Assembly: GCA_050633645.1 (NCBI GenBank)
Contig: JBOEGX010000002.1
Span: 1 to 64,000, forward strand
DNA: 64,000 nt
Reading direction: 5' to 3'
Origin: UBA1672 sp050633645
GTDB taxonomy: Bacteria > Pseudomonadota > Alphaproteobacteria > Micavibrionales > Micavibrionaceae
How positions within the stretch are numbered: position 1 is the stretch's first letter; each line of letters starts with the position of its first letter. Position numbers and translations under genes: made by a program. A model generated the notes under the pieces. It was not told where the DNA came from, did not search any database, and saw only the letters and a program-made list of their open reading frames with translations. Below, piece by piece: positions 52,516-60,656 of the stretch.

Positions 52516-53280
52516 ATGTCTGAGCCTATGGATAGCCTTCCCGAAACCTCCGCCGAAATCCTATACCAAGCACCCGCATCCATGTATGTGCTATTCTGGA
52601 TGGCGGGAATGGCATTCGTTGTTTCCGCCACCAGATGGCTTATTCACATTATAAAATCTCCAAACTCTCCCAGAGCAGAATTTAAAACCCATATTTGGAG
52701 TGACCAAATCCTAAATATCTTTTTCGTCTGCGTACTGTCTATTGTAATCGGCTTCTATGACCATCATTACTACGGTCTACCCATCAACATTATGGGCGAA
52801 TGCTCCCTCCTCGCCCTCGGCACAATCGGAATATTCATCGCATCAAAAACCAACGCCATGCACGCCGTATCACAGTTTTATATACGATTTTTGTCTTTTG
52901 GACTTTTATGCTTAATAGGCTGGAGCATAACCGCCGCCGCCGCTTATCTATTCCATTATGGATTAAAAGCCACCACGATCATGAGCCATGATGATTACCT
53001 TCTCGTATCATTCATGATGACAGGTATATTATGGTGCGCGCCCATCCTTATCCTTTATAAAAAAATCATTCGCCATAATGATTTAAGGCAGCACCTAAAC
53101 GGGAGTGGGTTTAATAAATTCCTTTGGCCCATATTACTGGCTTACTTAACATTGCTCCTCCCCCTCATGATGCAAGAAATCGCAAACTCCGAAAACTGGC
53201 GAAAAATGACCAATAAAAAACCGCTACGTGCTGCGCAAATGGATATCTTTGAACAACACAACATATTTCCTTTTGTATAA
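52516..53280 (+). CDS. Hypothetical polytopic membrane protein
   Basis: I do not recognise a family. The 254-residue protein has about six predicted membrane helices (first at MYVLFWMAGMAFVVSA, last at FLWPILLAYLTLLLPLM) and a C-terminal segment with KKPLRAAQMDIFEQHNIF, probably periplasmic or cytoplasmic. The open frame runs 25 codons upstream into the ssrA terminator, so I take the ATG at 52516. It lies between ssrA and sspB on the same strand; no functional link to trans-translation is implied by its sequence. Confidence 0.7.
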   Translation: MSEPMDSLPETSAEILYQAPASMYVLFWMAGMAFVVSATRWLIHIIKSPNSPRAEFKTHIWSDQILNIFFVCVLSIVIGFYDHHYYGLPINIMGECSLLALGTIGIFIASKTNAMHAVSQFYIRFLSFGLLCLIGWSITAAAAYLFHYGLKATTIMSHDDYLLVSFMMTGILWCAPILILYKKIIRHNDLRQHLNGSGFNKFLWPILLAYLTLLLPLMMQEIANSENWRKMTNKKPLRAAQMDIFEQHNIFPFV

Positions 53281-53341
53281 AAGCAAAAATAATTATAACT
53301 GGCACTTGATTTGCCCCCCTAATATTTGCGACATATAGATC

Positions 53342-53875
53342 ATGACAGAAGAAGATGACACATTACGCTACGATAAAATGGTAGAATCAGCCCTCCGCGG
53401 CGTTGTAAAACGTGCAGTGCAAGAGGTTGTAGACTATCACGACTCAACTGGATCAATGCCAGGAGAGCATCATTTCTACATCACGTTCCTTACAGATTAT
53501 CCGGGCGTTAAAATCCCTGATTACTTACGCGAACGCTACCCTGGGGAAATGACGATTGTTCTTCAATATCAATTCACCGATTTGGATATCAATGATGAAC
53601 GCCTTCAGGTCAGCCTGTCGTTTAATAACATCCCAGAACGCCTTATTGTCCCCTTGGGCGCAATCAGTATATTCGCCGACCCATCCGTGAATTTCGCTCT
53701 ACAATTCCAACCGCTTGGCGACATGATGGATGAAGAAGATTTGATCCTATCCGAAATGCCTGACGGTGATGACGACAATGATGACCCAACAACACCATCT
53801 GGCGGCGGGAATGGCAAAAAAGACGGTGACAAAACAGGTGAAGTTATTTCACTTGATCGCTTCCGTAAAAAGTAA
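53342..53875 (+). CDS. sspB: SspB, ClpXP adaptor for ssrA-tagged proteins
   Basis: SspB-alpha binds ssrA-tagged substrates and delivers them to ClpXP. The core domain (about residues 8-125) has the alphaproteobacterial layout: HHFYITFLTDYPGVKIPDYL, GEMTIVLQYQFTDL, LSFNNIPERLIVPLGAISIF and DPSVNFALQFQP. An acidic, disordered linker (DDDNDDPTTPSGGGNGKK) follows, and the short C-terminal EVISLDRFRKK is the ClpX-docking peptide position. The gene is 0.9 kb from ssrA, an apt pairing since the two act in one pathway. Confidence 0.93.
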   Translation: MTEEDDTLRYDKMVESALRGVVKRAVQEVVDYHDSTGSMPGEHHFYITFLTDYPGVKIPDYLRERYPGEMTIVLQYQFTDLDINDERLQVSLSFNNIPERLIVPLGAISIFADPSVNFALQFQPLGDMMDEEDLILSEMPDGDDDNDDPTTPSGGGNGKKDGDKTGEVISLDRFRKK

Positions 53876-53886
53876 AAGCATAAATC

Positions 53887-54798
53887 ATGAGCCTTTGGAC
53901 ACCCGAAACCGCTTCACTGGAAACGCCGTATCGTGTGCTGCTAAAACGAGGTGAGTTTATCGATGGTTCGCGTGATGGCCGCGCCGTTCCTTATAAAATT
54001 TATCACCCCGACAGCCCCGATTTAAAACGCAGTCCAGTAATAATTTGGAGCCATGGCTTCGGCGGAAACCGTGACGGCGCATCCTTTATCTCCCGCCACC
54101 TTGCTGGGCAAGGCTACACCCTCGTCCATATCACCCATCACGGAACAGATAGCAGCCTTTGGGAGGGAAAACCCGGCCACCCTTGGGACATACTCCAAAA
54201 CGTAAAAATATCACGCGAAACCACATTGAACCGAATGCATGATGTACCATTCGTTTTAGATCAACTGCCATTATGGGCAAAAGACAATCCCGAAATAGGC
54301 AATATCATGGATTTATCCCGCATCGGCATGTCTGGTCATTCTTTCGGTGCAATGACTACCCAAGTCATGGCAGGAATGAGTTTCCCTGATTTAAATAAAA
54401 AATTACTTCAAATTCGCGATAAGCGACTTTGTTGCGGAATAGCGTACAGCCCCGTCCCCATCGCCCATTTAACCGATGCACCGCCACAAGATATCTATGG
54501 CGGGATTGAAATCCCCCTCTTCCATATGACGGGAACACAAGACGACTCACCCCTCGAAAATTACGGCTATGAACACCGCCTGATTGTACGTGACCATGCA
54601 AACCACCCTGAACAATACACACAAATTCTGCAAGATGGCGACCACATGGTCTATAACGGAACACGAGGAAAACTGGCCAATAATGACAAACGCGAAGAAC
54701 ATGAGCGCGAAATCATCCATGCCTCCCATGCCTTCTGGGATGCCTATTTAAAGGATAACAACGCCGCAAAAGAATGGCTTATAAAAAATCACGGCTAA
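53887..54798 (+). CDS. Alpha/beta hydrolase (dienelactone/PAF-acetylhydrolase-like)
   Basis: This is a predicted cytoplasmic alpha/beta hydrolase of 303 residues. The oxyanion-hole strand is VIIWSHGFGGNRDG (about residue 46), the nucleophile elbow is GMSGHSFGAMT (Ser at about 144) and a late histidine lies in DGDHMVYNG. The pattern resembles the platelet-activating-factor acetylhydrolase/dienelactone hydrolase group. There is no signal peptide. It starts 11 bases after sspB and may be co-transcribed. The substrate cannot be told. Confidence 0.82.
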   Translation: MSLWTPETASLETPYRVLLKRGEFIDGSRDGRAVPYKIYHPDSPDLKRSPVIIWSHGFGGNRDGASFISRHLAGQGYTLVHITHHGTDSSLWEGKPGHPWDILQNVKISRETTLNRMHDVPFVLDQLPLWAKDNPEIGNIMDLSRIGMSGHSFGAMTTQVMAGMSFPDLNKKLLQIRDKRLCCGIAYSPVPIAHLTDAPPQDIYGGIEIPLFHMTGTQDDSPLENYGYEHRLIVRDHANHPEQYTQILQDGDHMVYNGTRGKLANNDKREEHEREIIHASHAFWDAYLKDNNAAKEWLIKNHG

Positions 54799-54803
54799 GC
54801 CCC

Positions 54804-54998
54804 TTAATCAAAGCTACATTCATCACCGCCCCACCCTTTTTCTAACTCTTTTATCACTTCTTTTATTTTAGGATGATTTTCATAAACATCAATAAAATCA
54901 TATTGTCATTTTATGAACCACTTCCTTTTATTTGAAAATGAGGCTAAAACATTATCATAGAAAATATCAAGTTTTAGGGCTATATATCCCATAACCAT
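54804..54998 (-). pseudogene. Possible gene remnant interrupted by an in-frame TGA
   Basis: On the minus strand one frame reads from an ATG at 54998 to a TAA at 54804-54806, with a single in-frame TGA at 54906-54908. The part after the TGA looks protein-like (YDFIDVYENHPKIKEVIKEL, then a GWGGDEC end). The part before it (MVMGYIALKLDIF, FSNKRKWFIK) is less convincing. No ribosome-binding site is seen and no family is recognised. It may be the decayed C-terminal end of a lost gene. Confidence 0.35.
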
Positions 54999-55041
54999 TA
55001 TACTAAGATGTCCAGCGCAATCAAAACCACAGGAGACCACC

Positions 55042-55452
55042 ATGAGCTTAGCAGAAATCGCAGCACAAATTTTTTCACAAGTCACAAGCACAAATAAAGG
55101 CAAAGATGATATCGCCTCCGCACTCATCGGATTAATTGGTGGTAAAGACAACGATATCGATCTTATGGACATCGTATCAAAATTCCAATCTGGTGGCTTA
55201 GAATCCGCCGTGTCATCATGGTTAGGCGATGGCGAGAATAACGGGCTGGACATCACTCAAATTTTAGCCGTCTTAGGTCAATCAAAAGTATCTCAATTCG
55301 CAGGACAACTCGACATGAAGGAAGATGAAGCCCTTTCAGGTCTAAGCGGTATGATCCCCAAACTGATTGATCAATCAAGCAGCGGCGGATCATTATTAGA
55401 CAGCGTTGGTGGCATTGAAGGCGCAATGAAACTTGCAAAAGGCTTCTTCTAA
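55042..55452 (+). CDS. YidB-like protein (DUF937 family)
   Basis: This small protein of 136 residues matches the YidB/DUF937 pattern: LMDIVSKFQSGGLESAVSSW, LGDGENNGLDITQI, VLGQSKVSQFAGQLDMKEDE and a C-terminal LIDQSSSGGSLL. The function of the family is not established. AGGAGA lies before the ATG. Immediately downstream (6 bases) is what looks like the broken 5' end of an ABC-transporter gene. Confidence 0.82.
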   Translation: MSLAEIAAQIFSQVTSTNKGKDDIASALIGLIGGKDNDIDLMDIVSKFQSGGLESAVSSWLGDGENNGLDITQILAVLGQSKVSQFAGQLDMKEDEALSGLSGMIPKLIDQSSSGGSLLDSVGGIEGAMKLAKGFF

Positions 55453-55458
55453 CCCTTC

Positions 55459-55620
55459 ATGCAAAACGCAATCGAAATCATAAACCTGAATAAGGTTTAT
55501 AAAAATAACAAGCGCCCACCTGAAAAACGGGCGCCGACCCAAATAAATCATAGAATCACTTCAAAAAGCAGGTTACGGCATTGTAAATATAACAACAAAT
55601 CAAAGGAATTCGGACGATGA
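55459..55620 (+). pseudogene. Truncated 5' fragment of an ABC transporter ATPase gene
   Basis: A 53-codon frame opens MQNAIEIINLNKVYKNNKRP, a good match to the first strand of ABC transporter ATP-binding subunits. After about 24 residues the similarity ends in basic, unpatterned sequence that stops at 55618-55620. No Walker A follows. A GC-rich hairpin (GCGCCC/GGGCGC, 55513-55536) sits where similarity is lost. I read it as the remnant left by a deletion. Confidence 0.5.
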
Positions 55621-55738
55621 ATCCACAAAGCTCACAGAAAAATTCGCACTAAGGAACTGTTTTAATACAAATAAATCGATAAATAAATAAAATCACAAAT
55701 CCACCCTTGCTCTCTCATATCTTATATGATTATATTAA

Positions 55739-55839
55739 GAAATCAGGAGAAATTTTATTTTTAATTTGCAGCCTATGCATAACGCCTCGCGTTGCTGCAC
55801 TGCGTTTACGAGTATTAATATCCTGATTTTCCTAGGTTT
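55739..55839. repeat. Nested inverted repeat
   Basis: AAATCAGGA (55739-55747) pairs with TCCTGATTT (55831-55839). Inside, TGCAGC pairs with GCTGCA, and within that AACGC-CTC-GCGTT forms a small hairpin. It shares a CTAGGAAA/GCAACGC-type vocabulary with the element at 25411-25511, on the opposite strand, but the arms differ. It is followed by a strong terminator, so it could be part of a small transcribed RNA. Confidence 0.45.
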
Positions 55840-55856
55840 GATGTGAACTATTAAGG

Positions 55857-55891
55857 GCGTTCGGTGATATTATTGCCGAACGCTTTTTTTT
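55857..55891 (+). terminator. Rho-independent terminator without an obvious gene
   Basis: GCGTTCGG (55857-55864) pairs with CCGAACGC (55876-55883) across an 11-base loop and is followed by eight T. The nearest upstream complete gene is yidB, 400 bases away, with only gene remnants and the inverted repeat between, so it may end either the yidB transcript or a short RNA. Confidence 0.85.
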
Positions 55892-55933
55892 CTGTAATCG
55901 CAAATCCTACTGTGCTACACCTTTGTTCATTAC

Positions 55934-56009
55934 GCGCCCGTAGCTCAGGGGATAGAGCATTGGTTTCCGGAGCCAAGGGTCGCAGGTTCGAATCCTGCCG
56001 GGCGCGCCA
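55934..56009 (+). tRNA. tRNA-Arg (anticodon CCG)
   Basis: A complete 76-base cloverleaf is present. The acceptor stem is GCGCCCG/CGGGCGC, the D-arm has AGCTC..GAGC, and the anticodon stem TTGGT/GCCAA carries loop TTCCGGA (anticodon CCG, decoding CGG). The T-arm is GCAGG-TTCGAAT-CCTGC, and the CCA end is encoded. Confidence 0.97.
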
Positions 56010-56137
56010 TTTCATACTCACCACCCTTAACCTGCTGTAAAACCGTTACTGGAAGCGCTGTTTGGGCGGTTCGAAAACCTTCGCCATGCATATATGATTT
56101 TTCCAAAATTTAAAAACATACTCTAATTTTAATAGGG

Positions 56138-56554
56138 TTAGCGCATAGCATTATTGATAGCATCGCTTAGGTTTATCTGTGTTTCGATATCACCAATAAT
56201 TTTCCCATCTTTAACACCATAATAGTCACCATCAACATTAATTTGATAGATATCTGCGCGATGTGAGGCCCTTAAAGAATTCCACTCTTCTGCGAAAGTA
56301 CATTTATATTCCTTGTCTTGATCGTACCATCCATCTGAAATTTGCAAGAACATCATAACTTCGCGATACCCATTTCCAAACTCTGTTGAGTTTTTAAACA
56401 TTGCACGCTTTATACTTTTTATTTCAAAACCATTTTCAAGAAAAAATTCTATTCCCGCCTTGCATCCTTTTTCTAATCGGGTGTCTGCTTGCTCACGAGA
56501 TATACAGGATGTAAGCGGAAGAACAAATAATGATGCAAGAATTAGTTTTTTCAT
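56138..56554 (-). CDS. Small putative lipoprotein
   Basis: This 138-residue exported protein begins with a lipoprotein signal peptide (MKKLILASLFVLPLTSC; lipobox LTSC, Cys17). The mature part has no recognised domain; it contains two further cysteines and a C-terminal repeat of short strands (DIYQINVDGDYYGVKDGKII). It starts 2 bases after the ilvH stop codon and could be transcribed from the ilv promoter, though a functional link is not apparent. Confidence 0.72.
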   Translation of the reverse strand: MKKLILASLFVLPLTSCISREQADTRLEKGCKAGIEFFLENGFEIKSIKRAMFKNSTEFGNGYREVMMFLQISDGWYDQDKEYKCTFAEEWNSLRASHRADIYQINVDGDYYGVKDGKIIGDIETQINLSDAINNAMR

Positions 56555-56556
56555 GG

Positions 56557-57123
56557 TTATGCCCCAATGGCCTCTTTGCCGCGTGAGATTGCCGCGATGC
56601 CCGTTCGACTAACATCAACCAAACCAAGAGGCGACATTAAATCAATAAACGCGTTTATTTTCTCTGATGTTCCTGTGATTTCAAAGACAAAGGATTCCAG
56701 AGTTGAATCAACGGCGCGCGCACGGAATATATCGGCACTACGCAGGGCTTCTATGCGCTTTTCCCCCGTGCAGGAAACTTTAACCAATGCCAACTCACGC
56801 TCAACATGTGCGCCCTCAATCGTTAAATCCGAAACCTTGAGCACAGGGATAAGACGCTCCAACTGCGCCTTGATTTGTTCAATAACCGCAGGCGTTCCAG
56901 AACACAAAATCGTGATACGAGAAAGATGTTCCGAATGATTTGTCTCCGCAACGGTTAAGCTTTCAATATTATAACCACGTCCCGAAAACAGACCAATAAC
57001 CCGCGCCAAAACGCCAGGTTCATTATCCACCAAAACCGCAAGCGTATGGGTTTCTTCTGTTTCAATAACAGTGTTTGGTGCGTAAACGCTGGCACTTTTC
57101 TTTTTTCTCATAACTTTGCTCAT
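56557..57123 (-). CDS. ilvH: Acetolactate synthase small (regulatory) subunit
   Basis: This is the regulatory subunit of acetohydroxyacid synthase, binding valine for feedback inhibition. The N-terminal ACT domain (HTLAVLVDNEPGVLARVIGL, then RGYNIESLTVAET) is complete. A second ACT-like domain (ELALVKVSCTGEKRIEAL, then FEITGTSEKINAFIDLM) follows. The length of 188 residues is slightly above the typical 160-170, from an N-terminal basic extension. It follows ilvB by 21 bases. Confidence 0.94.
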   Translation of the reverse strand: MSKVMRKKKSASVYAPNTVIETEETHTLAVLVDNEPGVLARVIGLFSGRGYNIESLTVAETNHSEHLSRITILCSGTPAVIEQIKAQLERLIPVLKVSDLTIEGAHVERELALVKVSCTGEKRIEALRSADIFRARAVDSTLESFVFEITGTSEKINAFIDLMSPLGLVDVSRTGIAAISRGKEAIGA

Positions 57124-57144
57124 TTCTATGTTCTTATAATTATT

Positions 57145-58938
57145 CTACACCAAGCTTTTATCAAAGGCAGCCGCGTCAGGTGATAAAATCATCTCATTAT
57201 GCGCCTTACCTGACGGAATCATGGGGAAGCAATTTTCCTTTTGTGCAACACAAACATCAACGATTGTGACTTTATCAGTGGTCATCATTTCCTCGATAAC
57301 ACCATCAAGCTCATCCACGGTTTGCGCGCGAAGTCCAATGCCGCCATAAGCTTCGGCGAGCTTCACGAAATCAGGAAGGCTCTCGGAATAACTCTCGGAA
57401 TAGCGTTCACCATGCAATAATTCTTGCCACTGCCTGACCATCCCCATCCATTGATTGTTCAGGATGAATATTTTCACAGGCAAGCGATATTGTACGGCAC
57501 AGCTCATTTCCTGAATATTCATCAAGATAGAGGCTTCACCCGCAACATCCACAACAAAGGCATCAGGATGCGCGATTTGCGCGCCGATGGCGGCAGGCAA
57601 ACCATAGCCCATTGTGCCAAGGCCGCCCGATGTCATCCAACGATTGGGTTCATTAAACGGCAGAAATTGCGCCGCCCACATTTGATGCTGCCCGACCTCT
57701 GTCGATACATAGCAATCGCGTTTATCCTTCTCCATGAAATGACGAAGGCGTTCAAGCGCGTATTGAGGCTTGATGATTTTATCGTCTTTCTTATAGGCAA
57801 GACAATTTTTAGAGCGCCATTTATCAACTTGTTTCCACCAATCACCAAGAGCGGCTTGGTTGGCCTTATAGCCTTTTTTCTTCCAAACTTGGATCATTGC
57901 CTTAATTGCACGTTCGGCGTCAGACACGATAGCAATATCAATGGGAACATTTTTATTGATGGAGCTTGCATCAATATCAATATGGATCTTCTTTGAATGG
58001 GGAGAGAATTTATCCAAACGCCCTGTTACACGGTCATCGAAACGCGCGCCGATACAAATCATCACATCGCAATCATGCATACACATATTGGCTTCGTATG
58101 TTCCATGCATCCCAAGCATTCCAAGCCATTGCTTATCATTGGCGGGATATGCGCCCAACCCCATAAGGGTTGAGGTAATAGGGAATCCCATCATACGTAC
58201 CAATTCACGCAAGACAACGCTTGTATTCGCACCAGAATTAATAACCCCGCCGCCCGTATAAAATACAGGTTTTTTCGCGCTTGCAATGAGTTCGATCGCC
58301 GCTTCTATTGCGTTTATATCCGGGTCTATATCGGGTTTATAATGGGTGTGCATCACCGCTTTTTCAGCCGCGACATAGTCGCCTTTTGCGAATTGAACAT
58401 CTTTTGGAATGTCAATAACAACGGGGCCAGGGCGCCCCGAACGCGCGATATGGAATGCCTCATGCATGGCGCTTGCCAAATGGTTGGGGTCTTTGATTAA
58501 ATAATTATGCTTGGTACAGGGGCGGGTAATCCCCACAGTATCGGCCTCTTGAAACCCATCTGTACCGATTAAAAATGTCGGCACTTGGCCTGTAATACAA
58601 ACAAGGGGAATAGAATCTAGCAACGCATCGGTTAAACCCGTAACGGCGTTTGTTGCACCCGGCCCTGATGTAACAAGCGCGCAGCCAACTTTGCCAGTGG
58701 AGCGTGCGTAGCCTTCCGCCGCGTGCAACGCCCCGCCCTCTTGACGGACAAGAACATGTTTGATTTTCTTGGTTTTGAAAAGCTCATCATAAATCGGAAG
58801 AACCGCGCCACCTGGATAGCCGAAAATTGTGTCCACGCCCTGATCGATCAGCGCCTGAATGACCATCTCCGCACCAGTCATTTCCTTAGTTTTTGCGGAT
58901 GGCGTTATCATTTTTTCTAACTTCTTTGTTGCGTTCAT
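57145..58938 (-). CDS. ilvB: Acetolactate synthase large (catalytic) subunit
   Basis: This thiamine-diphosphate enzyme performs the first shared step of valine, leucine and isoleucine synthesis. Motifs include IFGYPGGAVLPIYDEL with the catalytic glutamate region VRQEGGALHAAEGYAR, the FAD-linked middle domain and the C-terminal TPP-binding VDVAGEASILMNIQEM with LNNQWMGMVRQW. The length of 597 residues is typical. In the usual GDG-start metal motif of TPP enzymes the second glycine is Glu here (AGEAS). Upstream are an attenuator and leader peptide. Confidence 0.95.
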   Translation of the reverse strand: MNATKKLEKMITPSAKTKEMTGAEMVIQALIDQGVDTIFGYPGGAVLPIYDELFKTKKIKHVLVRQEGGALHAAEGYARSTGKVGCALVTSGPGATNAVTGLTDALLDSIPLVCITGQVPTFLIGTDGFQEADTVGITRPCTKHNYLIKDPNHLASAMHEAFHIARSGRPGPVVIDIPKDVQFAKGDYVAAEKAVMHTHYKPDIDPDINAIEAAIELIASAKKPVFYTGGGVINSGANTSVVLRELVRMMGFPITSTLMGLGAYPANDKQWLGMLGMHGTYEANMCMHDCDVMICIGARFDDRVTGRLDKFSPHSKKIHIDIDASSINKNVPIDIAIVSDAERAIKAMIQVWKKKGYKANQAALGDWWKQVDKWRSKNCLAYKKDDKIIKPQYALERLRHFMEKDKRDCYVSTEVGQHQMWAAQFLPFNEPNRWMTSGGLGTMGYGLPAAIGAQIAHPDAFVVDVAGEASILMNIQEMSCAVQYRLPVKIFILNNQWMGMVRQWQELLHGERYSESYSESLPDFVKLAEAYGGIGLRAQTVDELDGVIEEMMTTDKVTIVDVCVAQKENCFPMIPSGKAHNEMILSPDAAAFDKSLV

Positions 58939-59005
58939 TTCTTCATTCCTTTGTCAGCTTGCTAAACTACCTTATTTTGTTTCTGATTTCTATTGTTTGA
59001 AGCAT

Positions 59006-59037
59006 AAAAAAACGCCCCTGAATTTTCGGGGCGTTGC
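59006..59037 (-). terminator. Attenuator terminator of ilvBH
   Basis: Read on the minus strand, AACGCCCC and GGGGCGTT form an 8-bp stem (59035-59028 with 59018-59011) with a 9-base loop, followed by seven T. The 5' side GCAACGCC (59037-59030) is perfectly complementary to GGCGTTGC at 59078-59071, inside the leader peptide gene. That pairing provides the alternative antiterminator. Confidence 0.88.
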
Positions 59038-59062
59038 TTTTAAATTTCGTGTTTATGATTTT

Positions 59063-59143
59063 TTACACGCGCAACGCCTTTTCGCCCACAGCCACGACGA
59101 GCAGGACGACAACGAGATTTGCAATGTTTAAAATCATATTCAT
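59063..59143 (-). CDS. ilvBH leader peptide
   Basis: This 26-codon open frame lies 124 bases upstream of ilvB, starting at ATG 59143 and ending at TAA 59063-59065. It encodes a peptide with eight Val, five Leu and two Ile, including the run NLVVVLLVVAVG. This is the composition expected of a branched-chain amino-acid attenuation leader. Ribosome stalling at the Val/Leu codons would leave GGCGTTGC (codons 22-25) free to pair with the terminator 5' arm and let transcription continue into ilvB. Completion of the peptide would cover that segment and allow termination. Confidence 0.85.
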   Translation of the reverse strand: MNMILNIANLVVVLLVVAVGEKALRV

Positions 59144-59184
59144 ACTTAACGAATAACCGAGATTAAAATCTTATGCAAGGTATT

Positions 59185-59841
59185 TCAAACATTCCACCCG
59201 AAAATGGTGGTGCAATGGTCACGGTCGCGGTGGGTTTTGCGCGTAATGACGCGCCAATCGTTGAAAACGCCTTCATGTTCGGGTTTGTTATAGATGACAA
59301 TCGCCCTATCACAGGCGCTCTCAATATTTTGGCGCACCGTATCAATGATTTTTTCACCTGCGGGATTATATAGATAGATAATACTGTTTTTTTGATAGGA
59401 ATTAAACTCGCTCATGTCTTGATTAAGGAATATAACGCCATTGCTTTTGCTTTTTTTGATATTGCTTTGTGCAACATCGAGCAGCGGTTGATAATAATCT
59501 ATCCCTATATTCTCAATAAAGGGATAGCGGTCAGCCGCAATGAAATTGGTTTTTCCTTTGCCGCACCCTAAATCATAATACCCGCAATCGGCGGCATTAA
59601 TTTCCTTGCAGGCGGTTTTCAGGGCGGCGCATATTTCACTGGTGGCGGATGCGCGGTATCGCACACCATGCTCAAAGTTTTTTGGTTTATCCTTAAAATC
59701 TGTTTTTTTGAGCCATGACGATGTATTTGTTCCATTCGTGATGTCAAACCAAACATTTTCACGTACATGGTCGGATACCTTTGCAAAACCACCATTATTG
59801 AGCAAAAAATGAAGATGTTTTATTTCGCCCCAGATATTCAT
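59185..59841 (-). CDS. SAM-dependent methyltransferase-like protein
   Basis: This 218-residue Rossmann-fold methyltransferase has motif I in YYDLGCGKGKTNFIAADRYP (about residues 87-106). GIDYYQPLLDVAQSN with its acidic residue follows, and motif II/post-I falls in NGVIFLNQDMSEF. A NPAG segment near residue 160 may be the substrate-side NPP(Y)-like position. The substrate is unknown. The ATG at 59841 has GAAGGTGG upstream and overlaps the stop of the HTH gene in an ATGA arrangement, so the two are translationally coupled. The ilv leader begins 42 bases after it ends. Confidence 0.75.
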   Translation of the reverse strand: MNIWGEIKHLHFLLNNGGFAKVSDHVRENVWFDITNGTNTSSWLKKTDFKDKPKNFEHGVRYRASATSEICAALKTACKEINAADCGYYDLGCGKGKTNFIAADRYPFIENIGIDYYQPLLDVAQSNIKKSKSNGVIFLNQDMSEFNSYQKNSIIYLYNPAGEKIIDTVRQNIESACDRAIVIYNKPEHEGVFNDWRVITRKTHRDRDHCTTIFGWNV

Positions 59842-60497
59842 ATTTTTCCACCTTCTATGGATGGTGCATAATGCCATGCAAAATTAAACAGGCGGCGAAA
59901 ACTTTGCGCCCACCCCAGACTATGAATAATATTGATGCGGACGTCTTTTTCTTCGAAGGCAATTAATGCCAATCGATCACCATAAACATAAAAAGATTGA
60001 TCATTGAAAAATTCGGTGGGGATGTGTTTATATTCGGCAAACTTACTCGCAATAAAGAAATCATCGCCTTCTTCGATGAAAATTTTAAAGCTGAGGTTTC
60101 CAATGGGTTTCATGCGCGCGGCATGTGCCTCATACAAATCCTTATTCATCCATTTAATCCAATGACGTTCATTCACATTGGATACGCAAATTTCACCGCC
60201 TTGAGTTTTTGCGACTTCGAATACATCATCCATGAAACTGACGAAGCCGTGATGGCCATAAAGTTCAATAATATCTTCTTTCGGTTTAAATTCTGCGCCG
60301 TTATTATCGGTGAAGTGGATGCTGTTATTATCGAAGAACGAAGTGATTTTTTCCATTGTATCAATGCGGAATTTACACTGCCCCTTATCAAATTTATTTA
60401 AATTCGCGCGGGTAATGCCTGTGGCCTCGGATAATGATTTTTGGGTCATTCCAAGAAGGGCGGTTGCGGCGCGGATTTGTTCAGGCGTTAGTGGCAT
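59838..60497 (-). CDS. XRE-family transcriptional regulator with C-terminal effector domain
   Basis: The N-terminal ~60 residues are an XRE/Cro-type helix-turn-helix (PEQIRAATALLGMTQKSLSE, TGITRANLNKFDKG). The remaining ~150 residues form an alpha/beta domain of unknown family (FMDDVFEVAKTQGGEICVSN to SFYVYGDRLALIAFEE). Its layout recalls the sensor half of TrmB-like regulators, but no ligand motif is evident. It is translationally coupled to the methyltransferase-like gene. The AT-rich 60498-60690 region upstream would hold its promoter. Confidence 0.78.
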   Translation of the reverse strand: MPLTPEQIRAATALLGMTQKSLSEATGITRANLNKFDKGQCKFRIDTMEKITSFFDNNSIHFTDNNGAEFKPKEDIIELYGHHGFVSFMDDVFEVAKTQGGEICVSNVNERHWIKWMNKDLYEAHAARMKPIGNLSFKIFIEEGDDFFIASKFAEYKHIPTEFFNDQSFYVYGDRLALIAFEEKDVRINIIHSLGWAQSFRRLFNFAWHYAPSIEGGKI

Positions 60498-60656
60498 TTT
60501 TTCTTTTTTCTTCTTATTCGGGGTGATGTCTTAACATAACCATTGGCGCAAATTCAATCTAATCTTACAAAAAATGCATAAATAACTTAAAAAAATACAT
60601 TATTTATAAATTATTAGCGTTTTAGGATTTAATTTGATAATTTTTGCATCTCTTTC

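Noticed and set aside
55513..55536. GCGCCC/GGGCGC hairpin as a terminator
   Set aside because: It lacks a following T run and lies within the ABC-like remnant frame; treated as part of that remnant.
55934..56137. tRNA-Arg as an integration site (attB) for a mobile element
   Set aside because: No integrase gene and no repeated tRNA 3' end were found within the window.
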